A stretch of DNA of 64,000 bases from RGIG990 sp045589455 (GTDB lineage Bacteria > Verrucomicrobiota > Kiritimatiellia > RFP12 > UBA3636): positions 166,240 to 230,239 of the forward strand of contig JAZNPC010000066.1 in assembly GCA_045589455.1 (NCBI GenBank), written 5' to 3'. Shown piece after piece: positions 7,917 to 15,940 of the stretch. How positions within the stretch are numbered: the stretch's first letter is position 1; every line of letters begins with the position of its first letter. Position numbers and translations under genes: made by a program. Below the pieces are notes generated by a model. That model saw only the letters and a list, made by a program, of their open reading frames with translations. It was not told the origin of the DNA and did not search any database.

Positions 7917-10040
7917 ATGACTTCTGAAATTAAAAAATTTGTAAAAATGCTTATTGCTGAAGCTAATGAGCGAGAAGAAAAGCTCACCCTTAAAGCTTGG
8001 GGTAAAGAGCGTACATTTGTTGCTTTTGATTTGTTTGATGATACTTTTATTTTTGAGGAAGGAATTTGGGATAATCTTGAAAATAAAGATTCTGTAATTC
8101 TTGTACCAAAATCAGCATTTTCACCTCCAAATCCAGAAGGGAAAAAGCGCCGTACCTTTGGTAATATCATGACAATTAGCTCTGGAAACCATGCTGTTAC
8201 GTCTATTCCATTACTTTCTGGCCAATTTTGGGATATTCCTGGAGTGCCAGAGGAGCAACGCTCAGATACGCTTGTAAAACGTCTTGTATGTGCAAATGTT
8301 GTAGGAAATACAATTGAAATATCTCAGCGTGATGTTGCCACACCTGATGTTGTAGAAATGGATGATTGGTTGCAAGCACTTGGTTGCCCTATGCGTAGTG
8401 TTGTTTTAATTGACCGAATTGATTCAACACTTCAATACTACAACAAGCGAGGACAAGAATGGCGCATCAAACCGCTTGCGTGGACATTTTCTGAGATGAA
8501 TGCTGCTATACGCTCTTCAATTAGCCATATGCATTCTTGCATTAAATATTATCACAATGTAAAAGGTGTTCATTTTTTAACATATAAAAATTTCTGCACA
8601 TGGGGTGAGCAAATAGAGGAAAATTACTCTGAATTTTTAAGTGGTTTGACAGAGCTTGCTGGAACAAGTGAATTAACCCAAGTGCCTAATTTGCTATTAA
8701 GCAAATATCGTACTCATCACGAGGTTGAGCTATTTGGTCTTCCTGATGGTGTGGCAGAGCGTATAATTATTCCTGAGCTTCTTGAGCTATACAAAGAGGT
8801 TAATGAGGAAAAATATCAGCCTCGTGATGTACGAGAGCGCTTCAATGCAATTGAAAGTACATTTAGAGCATCTTTGTTAGAGCCAGGTTTGTTGGAAGAA
8901 GATAGTCCGGATTTTATACAAAATCTTTATCGTAATATTACTGGGCAGATTTATTTTGACGAGACATATGGCTTAGTATCTAGTGCTTTTGATGACATGC
9001 GTACTGCACTTCCTGGTGCAACCTATATGCTTGGTAATCGCTTTATTCATGATGGTGCAGATGCTCGTACAGTTGCAATACTTGACGTTTTAGAGCGTGA
9101 AATTAGTCATGGTGATAGAATTGAACATGTAAATATTTACGAGATTCGCTCAAACAGTGAGAAAATTCACCTCGGTGAAGGTAAGTCCCGTGAAATCGTG
9201 TTCAAGACAATGTGGAACCCAAAGGATACACGTATTATTGAAAAGCGTTTGGCACACAGCTCAACTGGTTATGGTGCATATACACTTGCTCGTGTTTCTG
9301 CATTTCGTAGCCTTGGTATTTCATATGGTCGCCATCGTTTGATTGCCCGTAATGATGGTGCAGCTGGTGATATTCACTACTTTACACGTGCACGTTATCC
9401 TGGAATACCTTTTAACAAGATTCCAAAAATGCTTTTCTGTAATCGTGATTTAAATACAGGTAAGTATGATTTATCAAAGGAATCTGCAGATATTGTTCGC
9501 GCATTGATTCGACTTCTTGGCGGATCTGCCGCAGAGGCAATGATTCTTAAGAAATATCGTAAAGGACAGGAAAATCACTATTGCGATAGCAAGGAAATTA
9601 TCGAATTTGGCTATGACGTACGCTACGGAAAAGAGATGCCAATTGGGCTACATCTTTGCTCAATCCGCGGAACAATGGGTTGGGAGGATACTAGCCTGAC
9701 TGAAGATAATCTTCTTAAAATGTTTGACTTTTTTATGAGTGAATTTGTTAAAACTGTAAAAAAATATGCAGAAGATCATCCTGTGCTTTCTCGTTATGAT
9801 ATAGCAGATGCTTTCTTCGAGGGATTTTCTGCAAAGACTCGCGAGGTGTATTGGAATTACATGAATAGGCGTGATCAATTCGATAACTATTCTCCACGAG
9901 TTTATGGCGATTATCGTTTTACCGAAAAATGGTCATTTGTGCTTTGGAGCCTTCAAGAGCAGCGCAAGCGTCTAGATTATCTTTATGATTTATTCAATGA
10001 GAAATTGGCTCGTGAATATCCAGAAGAGCTAGAAGGCTAA
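7917..10040 (+). CDS. Unrecognised 707-residue cytoplasmic protein
   Basis: I do not recognise this family. The ATG at 7917 is preferred over an in-frame TTG 12 bases upstream because GGGG lies just before it. There is no signal peptide or clear membrane segment. The N-terminal 60 residues are amphipathic and charged. The middle is helical and acidic. Residues of about 420-560 are the best candidate catalytic part: an IHLGEG followed by an EIVFKT strand, a charged helix, then RLAHSSTGYGAYTL and a GRHRLIARNDGAAGD stretch. The Lys-in-strand followed by a helix superficially recalls a protein-kinase-like N-lobe, but I see no HRD or DFG motif. It is followed 37 bases later by the NAD(P)HX repair gene and may be co-transcribed with it. 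Codon use matches its neighbours. Confidence 0.75.
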   Translation: MTSEIKKFVKMLIAEANEREEKLTLKAWGKERTFVAFDLFDDTFIFEEGIWDNLENKDSVILVPKSAFSPPNPEGKKRRTFGNIMTISSGNHAVTSIPLLSGQFWDIPGVPEEQRSDTLVKRLVCANVVGNTIEISQRDVATPDVVEMDDWLQALGCPMRSVVLIDRIDSTLQYYNKRGQEWRIKPLAWTFSEMNAAIRSSISHMHSCIKYYHNVKGVHFLTYKNFCTWGEQIEENYSEFLSGLTELAGTSELTQVPNLLLSKYRTHHEVELFGLPDGVAERIIIPELLELYKEVNEEKYQPRDVRERFNAIESTFRASLLEPGLLEEDSPDFIQNLYRNITGQIYFDETYGLVSSAFDDMRTALPGATYMLGNRFIHDGADARTVAILDVLEREISHGDRIEHVNIYEIRSNSEKIHLGEGKSREIVFKTMWNPKDTRIIEKRLAHSSTGYGAYTLARVSAFRSLGISYGRHRLIARNDGAAGDIHYFTRARYPGIPFNKIPKMLFCNRDLNTGKYDLSKESADIVRALIRLLGGSAAEAMILKKYRKGQENHYCDSKEIIEFGYDVRYGKEMPIGLHLCSIRGTMGWEDTSLTEDNLLKMFDFFMSEFVKTVKKYAEDHPVLSRYDIADAFFEGFSAKTREVYWNYMNRRDQFDNYSPRVYGDYRFTEKWSFVLWSLQEQRKRLDYLYDLFNEKLAREYPEELEG

Positions 10041-10077
10041 ACAAAATTGTTTGTTGTTATATAGGCGAGGAATTGTT

Positions 10078-11652
10078 ATGAAAGCATTACACACAACAAC
10101 AATATATGAACTTGATAGAGTGACATCCGCTTGGAATCGAAGTGGTGTAACACCTGATAACTTGGCATTGATGAATGATGCTGTTGTTGGTATTTCTGAT
10201 TTCATAATAAATCAAATTTCTGCAAAAGATAAATTTCGACACATTATTTGCTGCATAGGTGCTGGGAATAATGGCTTTGATGCTTTGTGGAGCGGCTGGA
10301 TATTAGAGCAATCAGGATATACAGTAGATTATTTTGCTATTGCAGAAGAGGAGAAATACTCTTCACAAATGCAAGGATTTATGGGATTTCTTGATTCAAA
10401 AGGAATCTTTGTCCATTATGCAGACAAGGAGGGGAAGTGCTGGGAAGAACGCCGCCATATGTCTTTCCCCAAAAATCCAATTATTTTAGATGGTATTCTT
10501 GGCATTGGCTTTGATCCAAGCCGTAGCCTTTCCACAGGCACAGCAAAAGCAATTGATTGGATTAATTCGTGGCAGGGTCATGCTCAAATTGTAGCGATAG
10601 ATATTCCTTCTGGTTTACCAGCTAATGTGGCAGGGTCAGATTATAAAGAATTTGTGCAAAAGCATGATGCAAAGATTGTTCATGCATCAGCAACTCTTAC
10701 TATGGGTTGCCCAAAGCTTGTTATGCAAGAGCCTTCTTCTGCTGAGTTTTGTGGCAGTGTGTATGTTATCGATTTAGGTTATCAGCCGCCAGCTCCATCT
10801 TCTCCAATTGATTTTGTGACAGAGGCTGCTGTCCAACCATTTTCTATGATGCAACAACCATGGAATGCACATAAGGGTAGCCTTGGCCATGTTGCAGTAA
10901 TTGCTGGCAGTGAAAAATATTCAGGAGCAGCGGCATTGGCTTCTCTTGGGGCATTGCGAGGTGGGGCAGGGCTATGCACCTGCTATACATTGCCATGTTG
11001 TACTAACCGTGTTGGTGCTGTGGCTCCAGAGCTAATCGTACAATCCGTTACTCAAGAACAAGCAGCTGAATGGAAGCCAAATTTTATCGAAGCATTGCTT
11101 CCATCTCTTGTTGGTAAGACAATTGTTTGTGGTCCTGGTATGGGTAATACACCGGCTGTGGCAGAGTGTGTGAAGCTGCTTCTTCAAGCACGCTGCAAGG
11201 GGCTTATATTTGATGCAGATGCACTTAATGCCATTGCTTCAAATCCATCTATTTTGCGTGAAGCATCTGTTCCTGTAATAATTACACCACATCCTGGTGA
11301 GGCTGCTCGCTTGCTCAACTGTAGTGTAGCGGAGGTTGAAGCAGACAGACAGACGGCTGTTAGAAAGCTACGAGAGCTTACTGGTGCTATAGTAATCCTA
11401 AAGGGCGCTCGTACATTGATTTGTGGCAATGAATTACATATGCTAATCAATGGTAATCAAGCTATGGCTACGGGTGGAGGAATGGGGGATGTTCTTGCGG
11501 GACTTTGTGCTGCATATTTTGCTCGTTCTAATGGTGATGCAGAAGGTGCTGCTTGTGCTGCAACGTGGGCTCATGCACACGCTGGTGATTTAATGCATTG
11601 GTTGAGTCCACATGCACCTGTCCGTGCTAGCGAATTAGCCAATTTAATCTAA
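10078..11652 (+). CDS. nnr: Bifunctional NAD(P)H-hydrate epimerase / ADP-dependent NAD(P)H-hydrate dehydratase
   Basis: 524 residues from the ATG at 10078, which has GAGGA 8-9 bases upstream; an earlier TTG frame start lacks one. The N-terminal YjeF_N domain (about 1-210) epimerises damaged NAD(P)HX and the C-terminal ribokinase-like domain (about 235-524) dehydrates it at the expense of ADP. Visible are GAGNNGFD (usually NNGGD) in the epimerase, and in the dehydratase HKGSLGHVAVIAGS, GPGMGN, FDADALNA, TPHPGEAARLL and the catalytic GGGMGDVLAG. The Gly-to-Phe change in the first motif is unusual and could reduce or alter epimerase function. The downstream hydrolase gene starts 13 bases after its stop. 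Confidence 0.93.
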   Translation: MKALHTTTIYELDRVTSAWNRSGVTPDNLALMNDAVVGISDFIINQISAKDKFRHIICCIGAGNNGFDALWSGWILEQSGYTVDYFAIAEEEKYSSQMQGFMGFLDSKGIFVHYADKEGKCWEERRHMSFPKNPIILDGILGIGFDPSRSLSTGTAKAIDWINSWQGHAQIVAIDIPSGLPANVAGSDYKEFVQKHDAKIVHASATLTMGCPKLVMQEPSSAEFCGSVYVIDLGYQPPAPSSPIDFVTEAAVQPFSMMQQPWNAHKGSLGHVAVIAGSEKYSGAAALASLGALRGGAGLCTCYTLPCCTNRVGAVAPELIVQSVTQEQAAEWKPNFIEALLPSLVGKTIVCGPGMGNTPAVAECVKLLLQARCKGLIFDADALNAIASNPSILREASVPVIITPHPGEAARLLNCSVAEVEADRQTAVRKLRELTGAIVILKGARTLICGNELHMLINGNQAMATGGGMGDVLAGLCAAYFARSNGDAEGAACAATWAHAHAGDLMHWLSPHAPVRASELANLI

Positions 11653-11665
11653 AGATAAGGTTTTT

Positions 11666-13114
11666 ATGAAAGAAATTAAACTAAATGAATTTGCAAAGCT
11701 GGAATGCTTTGTAGACGAGAGTTCTCAATCCCAAGCTCCTGCACCAGCACTATTGATTCTTCCTGGTGGCGGCTATGGTTGCATCTGTTACGACACAGAG
11801 GGTGGCCCAATGGTAGACCGCTTTACTAAGCTAGGGCTACGCTGCTTTGTTTTGCATTATCGTGTAGGTGAGAATCAAACCTATCCTGATGCTTTGCGTG
11901 ATGGAGTGGAGGCAATTCAACTTATCCGTAAAAATGCAGCTGAGTGGGGTGTTATCCCTGAAAATCTTGCTGTAGTTGGTTTTTCTGCTGGCGGACATCT
12001 TGCTGCAGCATTGGGTACTCTTTGCACAAAGCTCCCTCGTGAGCTTCTAACGGATGATGCTTCAACGCCATATATTCCTAATGCAATGCTACTTTCATTT
12101 GCTGTTCTTTCTGGCTCAGAAATTGGTCATGTTGGCTCTATGAAATCATTCTTCCACACAGAGGAGCTAACAGAAGAGCAAAAAGAGCTTTTCTCACTAG
12201 AGAAGCAAATTACGGACAAGACTCCACCTGCATTTCTTTGGGCAACAGTAGAGGATCAGGTTGTGCCATTTGAAAATTCTTCACGCTTCCATCTTGCAAT
12301 GGTTAAAGCAAAGCGTACTGCTGAGCTTCACGTTTACCCAGTTGGCGTTCATGGCATGCAATTTGGCTATGGACGTAATGACATTGTGCGTTGGCCAGAG
12401 CAAGCCGTTACCTTCTTAAAGGATACATGTGGCTTCAAGTTCCCATCAGAAGCACCAAAAAAACGCATTGTGCTTTCATTTGATGATGCTGTAGTAAATC
12501 ATTGTACATTCGTTGCTCCTGTTCTTAAAAAATACGGCTTTAATGCAACCTTCTTCATTAGTGGTTTTGATAAGAAATGGTATGAGGAGCATAATGCAGA
12601 AAATCTCATGACTCCGGAGCAGATTCGTTCACTTCACGAGCAGGGCTTTGAAATCGGCAACCACACTGCCACACATAATATGGGAACAAAAGAGGAGTGT
12701 GAAAAAGAATTGGATGCAATGACAGAGTATTTGACAAAGGATTGCGGTGTTCCTGTACCAATATCTTTTGCATATCCTGGTGGTCCATATTCTGATGAGA
12801 TGGCAGCAGTTCTAAAGGAGCGTGGCTATAAATATGCTCGCACCTGTGATGAACGCTTCTATCAGCCAGCAACTGATGATCCTTTAAAGGTCCCTGCATT
12901 TAATATTTGCTATCAAACATACTTCGGTTATTTTTCAAGAATAAATAAAAATTTGCCTTCATTAAATTTTGATGAGAATGTTCCTGTTTTTGTATTCCAC
13001 GGAATACCAGATGTAGAGCATCCATGGGTAAATATGGATCCATATCATTTTGAGCATTTTATTGCTTTCCTAGCAGGAAATGGCTATCAAGGCATTGCTT
13101 TTAAGGATTTGTAA
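11666..13114 (+). CDS. Fusion of alpha/beta-hydrolase esterase and NodB-type polysaccharide deacetylase
   Basis: 482 residues without a signal peptide, so cytoplasmic unless exported otherwise. Residues 1-255 are an acetyl-xylan-esterase/BD-FAE-like alpha/beta hydrolase: oxyanion GGGYG at 34-38, nucleophile Ser107 in GFSAGG, Asp197 and His229. Residues 266-482 are a carbohydrate esterase family 4 domain: Asp273/Asp274 in LSFDDA, metal-binding His333 and His337 in GNHTATH, AYPGGPY near 369-375, and His445 in VFHG. Two deacylating activities on one chain suggest removal of O- and N-acetyl groups, or two positions, on an imported oligosaccharide. The start has a weak AAGG upstream and follows nnr by 13 bases. 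Confidence 0.9.
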   Translation: MKEIKLNEFAKLECFVDESSQSQAPAPALLILPGGGYGCICYDTEGGPMVDRFTKLGLRCFVLHYRVGENQTYPDALRDGVEAIQLIRKNAAEWGVIPENLAVVGFSAGGHLAAALGTLCTKLPRELLTDDASTPYIPNAMLLSFAVLSGSEIGHVGSMKSFFHTEELTEEQKELFSLEKQITDKTPPAFLWATVEDQVVPFENSSRFHLAMVKAKRTAELHVYPVGVHGMQFGYGRNDIVRWPEQAVTFLKDTCGFKFPSEAPKKRIVLSFDDAVVNHCTFVAPVLKKYGFNATFFISGFDKKWYEEHNAENLMTPEQIRSLHEQGFEIGNHTATHNMGTKEECEKELDAMTEYLTKDCGVPVPISFAYPGGPYSDEMAAVLKERGYKYARTCDERFYQPATDDPLKVPAFNICYQTYFGYFSRINKNLPSLNFDENVPVFVFHGIPDVEHPWVNMDPYHFEHFIAFLAGNGYQGIAFKDL

Positions 13115-13366
13115 ACACGGATGAGCACGGATGGGTGGTTTTCAAGAACACGGATGGACACGGATAGTCACGGATGGGGGCTAGGGTTGCTTGTGTGGTG
13201 GTGTAAAGTGTGGGTTCAAGAACACGGATGGACGCGGATGGACACGGATAGTCACGGATGGGGGCTAGGGTTGCTTGTGTGGGGGCAACCCATGTGCTTG
13301 TGTGTTGGCTAGGCGTGCGAGGATCAAGAACACGGATGGACACGGATAGTCACGGATGGGTGATGG
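13114..13366. repeat. Tandem array of 'acacggatgg' units
   Basis: Three or four imperfect units, each beginning 'caagaacacggatggacacgg' (with variants) and running through 'tagtcacggatgggggctag', follow the deacetylase stop directly. The spacing is roughly 75-110 bp. Within it 'gggttgcttgtgtgggggcaaccc' forms a hairpin, and the 'gggggcaacccatgtgcttg' segment is shared with 7232-7251. The remaining 100 bases to the next gene hold nothing I recognise. There is no CRISPR-like constant-repeat/unique-spacer pattern. Confidence 0.75.
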
Positions 13367-13465
13367 GGATGCTTGGGTTTATGGGTAGTTTAATGTCGTG
13401 GCATGGTAGGCTCAGCCCTATCATGAAATTTTGAATGGTTTTGTAAAAGAGGATGTAAGAATAAG

Positions 13466-14488
13466 ATGAATCCAATGATTTCTACTGAGCATAAGTTCTT
13501 TCTCTTCGGTATGGGCGATAGAGAAAAATTTATCTACATGAATGGTAAGCTCATCCGGGTAGTAGATGGAACAACAGCCTTTGAGTGGGACGTTGCTAAT
13601 GAAGAGTTTTTACTTGCAGAATATACAGTAAAGCTTCAGTTGGCATCTGGTGCTAACCTTATTCTCCGAGAGGATGAAACGGGCTTCTACATTGATGAAA
13701 AGTGCATCACAGCTTCTTCTATAAATCTTCCAAGCTTTGCTGGATATAAGTATGCTGAGCAGCTACGCATTTTGCATCAAGAGATACTGTTCAATATAAA
13801 GGATGGAAAGCCTCTTCCAAATATTTTTGTATATGACAAGCCATGGTATCGTGATGGAGCAATGGTTGGTATGGTGTTAAAGTATACCAATAACCTACAT
13901 CTTATTAAGGATTGGATTCTTGGAATAACTGAGCTCTACGATAGAAACAATAAAGGAAATTGCGAACCAGATAACCTTGGACAGCTACTATATTTAATTT
14001 CTCTTGTTGCAGATAAGTCTCATCCAATAGTTAGTAAAATCATTGATGAGGCAAAGCGTATTACAGAGGGTGGACTTTTGCGAGGCATAACAGATTATTC
14101 CAAGCATGAGATTTATTCTTCTCTTTGGCTTGATTATGCATTACAGCAACTAGGTATTGATAACTCATTTATTTGCATTCCTAATGAATTTGATAATTAT
14201 TCACGAATGTTTTGGATGGATAGAACAAAGGTTGAACGCACAACACTTTATGAAAATAAATATAACGAAAAGTATCCTTATCTTTGGTGGGCAGTAAAGC
14301 ATTTTGAAAATGAGCCAATTGATGAAGAGTATCTTCAAATTACTTATCCAATGAGTTGGGAAATTTGTGCTAGCGAAGCTAATTATGAAGGAAGCCGAAT
14401 TATTTCCGATAAATATGTAGAGAATAGGGTTGGTGCACCACACACGTGGCACGCTGCAGAAATGTTTCTCTACCTCATCGAAAAATAA
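13466..14488 (+). CDS. Putative (alpha/alpha)6-barrel glycosidase-like protein
   Basis: 340 residues with no signal peptide. AAGAGGA lies 12 bases before the ATG. The N-terminal 95 residues look like beta-strands. After about residue 125 come alternating helices with PWYRDGAM, a CEPDNLGQLL segment and the C-terminal GAPHTWHAAEMFLYL. That arrangement, with acidic and aromatic residues at helix ends and a terminal HxAEM-type helix, recalls six-hairpin glycosidases such as unsaturated glucuronyl hydrolases or glycogen-debranching-type enzymes. I cannot name a family. It is a single gene bounded on both sides by repeat-rich DNA. The exact substrate is unknown. Confidence 0.6.
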   Translation: MNPMISTEHKFFLFGMGDREKFIYMNGKLIRVVDGTTAFEWDVANEEFLLAEYTVKLQLASGANLILREDETGFYIDEKCITASSINLPSFAGYKYAEQLRILHQEILFNIKDGKPLPNIFVYDKPWYRDGAMVGMVLKYTNNLHLIKDWILGITELYDRNNKGNCEPDNLGQLLYLISLVADKSHPIVSKIIDEAKRITEGGLLRGITDYSKHEIYSSLWLDYALQQLGIDNSFICIPNEFDNYSRMFWMDRTKVERTTLYENKYNEKYPYLWWAVKHFENEPIDEEYLQITYPMSWEICASEANYEGSRIISDKYVENRVGAPHTWHAAEMFLYLIEK

Positions 14489-14682
14489 AAAATCCCTCAT
14501 GCAGAGTGGATGCACATACACGGATGTGAGATTTGTCGCTAGCGCTCAAGCCTTCGGCGAAACACGGAGCACACGTAGTGTGATTTTCCTGAGAACGGAG
14601 GCACGGAGAGGATGCTAGTGGTATGGAGAAGCGACTTCTAGTCGCTTTGCGTGCGGTAGCACGCTTTAAAAGTGCGAAAAAG

Positions 14683-14736
14683 GGACGCAGAGACGCAAAG
14701 GACGCAGAGGACGCAGAGGACGCAGAGGACGCAGGG
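14683..14736. repeat. 9-bp tandem repeat (gacgcagag)
   Basis: Three perfect copies of gacgcagag at 14701-14727, flanked by degenerate copies on both sides. It is GC-rich compared with neighbouring genes. Similar words (gggacgcagaaacgc, gcgtctctgcgtctctgcg) occur at 15375 and 50085. Confidence 0.8.
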
Positions 14737-14771
14737 CTTGCGTGATGGCTTGTATGGTGGTATCGATGATA

Positions 14772-14838
14772 ACACTACCGCTTGTCGGTGCCTTGTTTTG
14801 CTCCTGTTGTTGCAAAGGCAACTTCCAAGCGCTAGTGT
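14772..14838. repeat. Palindromic hairpin element, copy C
   Basis: 67 bp: acactaccgcttgtcggtgc on the left, caacttccaagcgctagtgt on the right, with an inner gccttgttttgc / gcaaaggc stem. Same family as 7163, 7322 and 15050. Confidence 0.8.
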
Positions 14839-14955
14839 GTTCGCCCACAAGAATGCAAAGACGCGGAGCTTATGCACGTGATGGCTAAAAGTGCGAAGAA
14901 GAGACGTTAGACGCGAGACGGTTAAACGACGTTAGACGTGAAAATGGAGAAAAAC

Positions 14956-15026
14956 CAATTAACTCTACCTAAATTCTTCATTTTTCATTCTTCATTCTTC
15001 ATTTATTATAATGCGTTGCCTCCGCA
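14956..15026. repeat. 71-bp interspersed repeat, copy 1 (second copy at 21140)
   Basis: The block runs from caattaactctacctaaatt through several ttcattc units to tataatgcgttgcctccgc. The copy at 21140-21209 differs in a few bases and by one base in length. Both lie among the 'cacggag' repeats. Confidence 0.8.
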
Positions 15027-15049
15027 TCTTAATAGGCTTCTAGGCGAGG

Positions 15050-15125
15050 ACACTAGTGGATGAGATTTGCCAAATTGCTTCGATAGATAAAGCAATAGCC
15101 AAGGCAAAGTTCATTCCGCTAGTGT
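15050..15125. repeat. Palindromic hairpin element, copy D
   Basis: 76 bp with terminal arms acactag / ctagtgt and inner arms ttgccaaattgctt and aagcaatagccaaggcaa. The arms are less conserved than in copies A-C. Confidence 0.7.
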
Positions 15126-15226
15126 ATTTGTTGCGTCACGGCTCTGCGACCTCTGCGACCTCCGCGTCTCTGCGTCCCTTTGGCGTCACGTGCATCACGG
15201 TACACGGATTTGACGCTCCCGCTGTA

Positions 15227-15362
15227 GCCTTCGGCGAAACGCGGAGAATAAAGAGAACGGAGACACGGAGGGGTTCTGGGGGTTATTGTTGATGGTTGCT
15301 AGCATAGTTCTCCCTTGTCCTCCGTGAAAACCACACTATGTGTGTCCGTGTTAGGCGAAAGC
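15227..15362. repeat. Imperfect inverted repeat unit of the 'gccttcggcgaaac' family
   Basis: The left arm is gccttcggcgaaacgcggag...gaacggagacacggag. The right arm is cctccgtg...tgtccgtgttaggcg. They are separated by a 'ttgatggttgctagcatag' centre. Ten other left arms are found at 14550, 20715, 20935, 49802, 49956, 50153, 50646, 50791, 50956 and 51100. Confidence 0.8.
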
Positions 15363-15530
15363 AATATGTGCGAAAAAGGGACGCAGAAACGCTAAGAACG
15401 CTGAGTGAGCATGGCTTGCGGTAAGCGAAATCCGGATAAATACCGATTGGCTTTCCGGGGTCTCATAAAGAGTGCGTCATGTGCGTGGCGTAAGTGTCTT
15501 TATCCATGCAAATTGCGTTATACAATTTTA

Positions 15531-15586
15531 CCATATTATTAGGGTTTAAATCATTGATTTAGAGCGAAAAAAATCATATAATATGG
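15531..15586 (+). promoter_or_regulatory. Predicted promoter for the leader and giant BspA-like gene
   Basis: TTGATT (15554-15559) and TATAAT (15577-15582) are separated by exactly 17 bases, predicting a start near 15590 and a leader of about 350 bases. A perfect 9-bp inverted repeat CCATATTAT / ATAATATGG (15531-15539 and 15578-15586) brackets the promoter and overlaps the -10, a likely operator. Confidence 0.6.
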
Positions 15587-15677
15587 GCATATCTTTTAAA
15601 TAGAATGATTTGTTTTTCTTTTTTAGAGATATATTACATAGGTATGCAATGAAAGTTACATACTGTTGAACTAATCG

Positions 15678-15914
15678 CTTTTGAATGTAAAAGATTCAAA
15701 AGGAATAGTGTTAGTACGCAAGCTTGCGTATTTAGCTTTGATTGAAAATCGCCAATTTCCCATCTAACTAAGCTGAATATGTAAGGTGCGCTACGTGGTA
15801 TTTTCCCGCGTGGCGTGTCTTCTTTTCATGTTTAGTTAGAGGCGTTTGGCGATGCCCCAATCAGAATATGAAAATTATGGCACGCCACGTCTTTTTTGTG
15901 CAAGACGCTTCGTG
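15678..15914 (+). ncRNA. Structured 5' leader with mutually exclusive helices (candidate cis-regulatory RNA)
   Basis: Four hairpins lie between the promoter and the giant gene. The first is CTTTTGAAT/ATTCAAAAG (15678-15686 / 15694-15702). The second is the 16-bp palindrome TACGCAAGCTTGCGTA (15715-15730). The third is a long rod closed by TGATTG/CAATCA, ATCGCCA/TGGCGAT and TCTAACTAA/TTAGTTAGA, capped by a 16-bp helix (15783-15798 with 15806-15821, some G-U pairs). The fourth is CGTCTT/AAGACG (15888-15893 / 15902-15907). The segment 15809-15819 in the capping helix can instead pair over 11 bp with 15879-15889 downstream. Such a switch is typical of riboswitches, thermosensors and attenuators. 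No known class is recognised. Confidence 0.5.
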
Positions 15915-15940
15915 TCCAATAAATGCACAAAAGGTATTAT

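Larger units (their letters stand above)
14489..15553. repeat. Repeat-rich intergenic region upstream of the giant BspA-like gene
   Basis: About 1.1 kb with no credible gene. In order it holds a 'gccttcggcgaaacacggag' unit (14550-14612), a 9-bp tandem array (14683-14736), palindromic copy C, a 71-bp block shared with 21140, palindromic copy D, a run of 'ctctgcgacctctgcg' repeats (about 15136-15175) and a full 'ccttcggcgaaac' inverted unit (15227-15362). Confidence 0.7.

Noticed and set aside
13114..13366. Possible CRISPR array
   Set aside because: Repeats are imperfect, of uneven spacing, and the intervals are themselves repeated; no cas genes are present.
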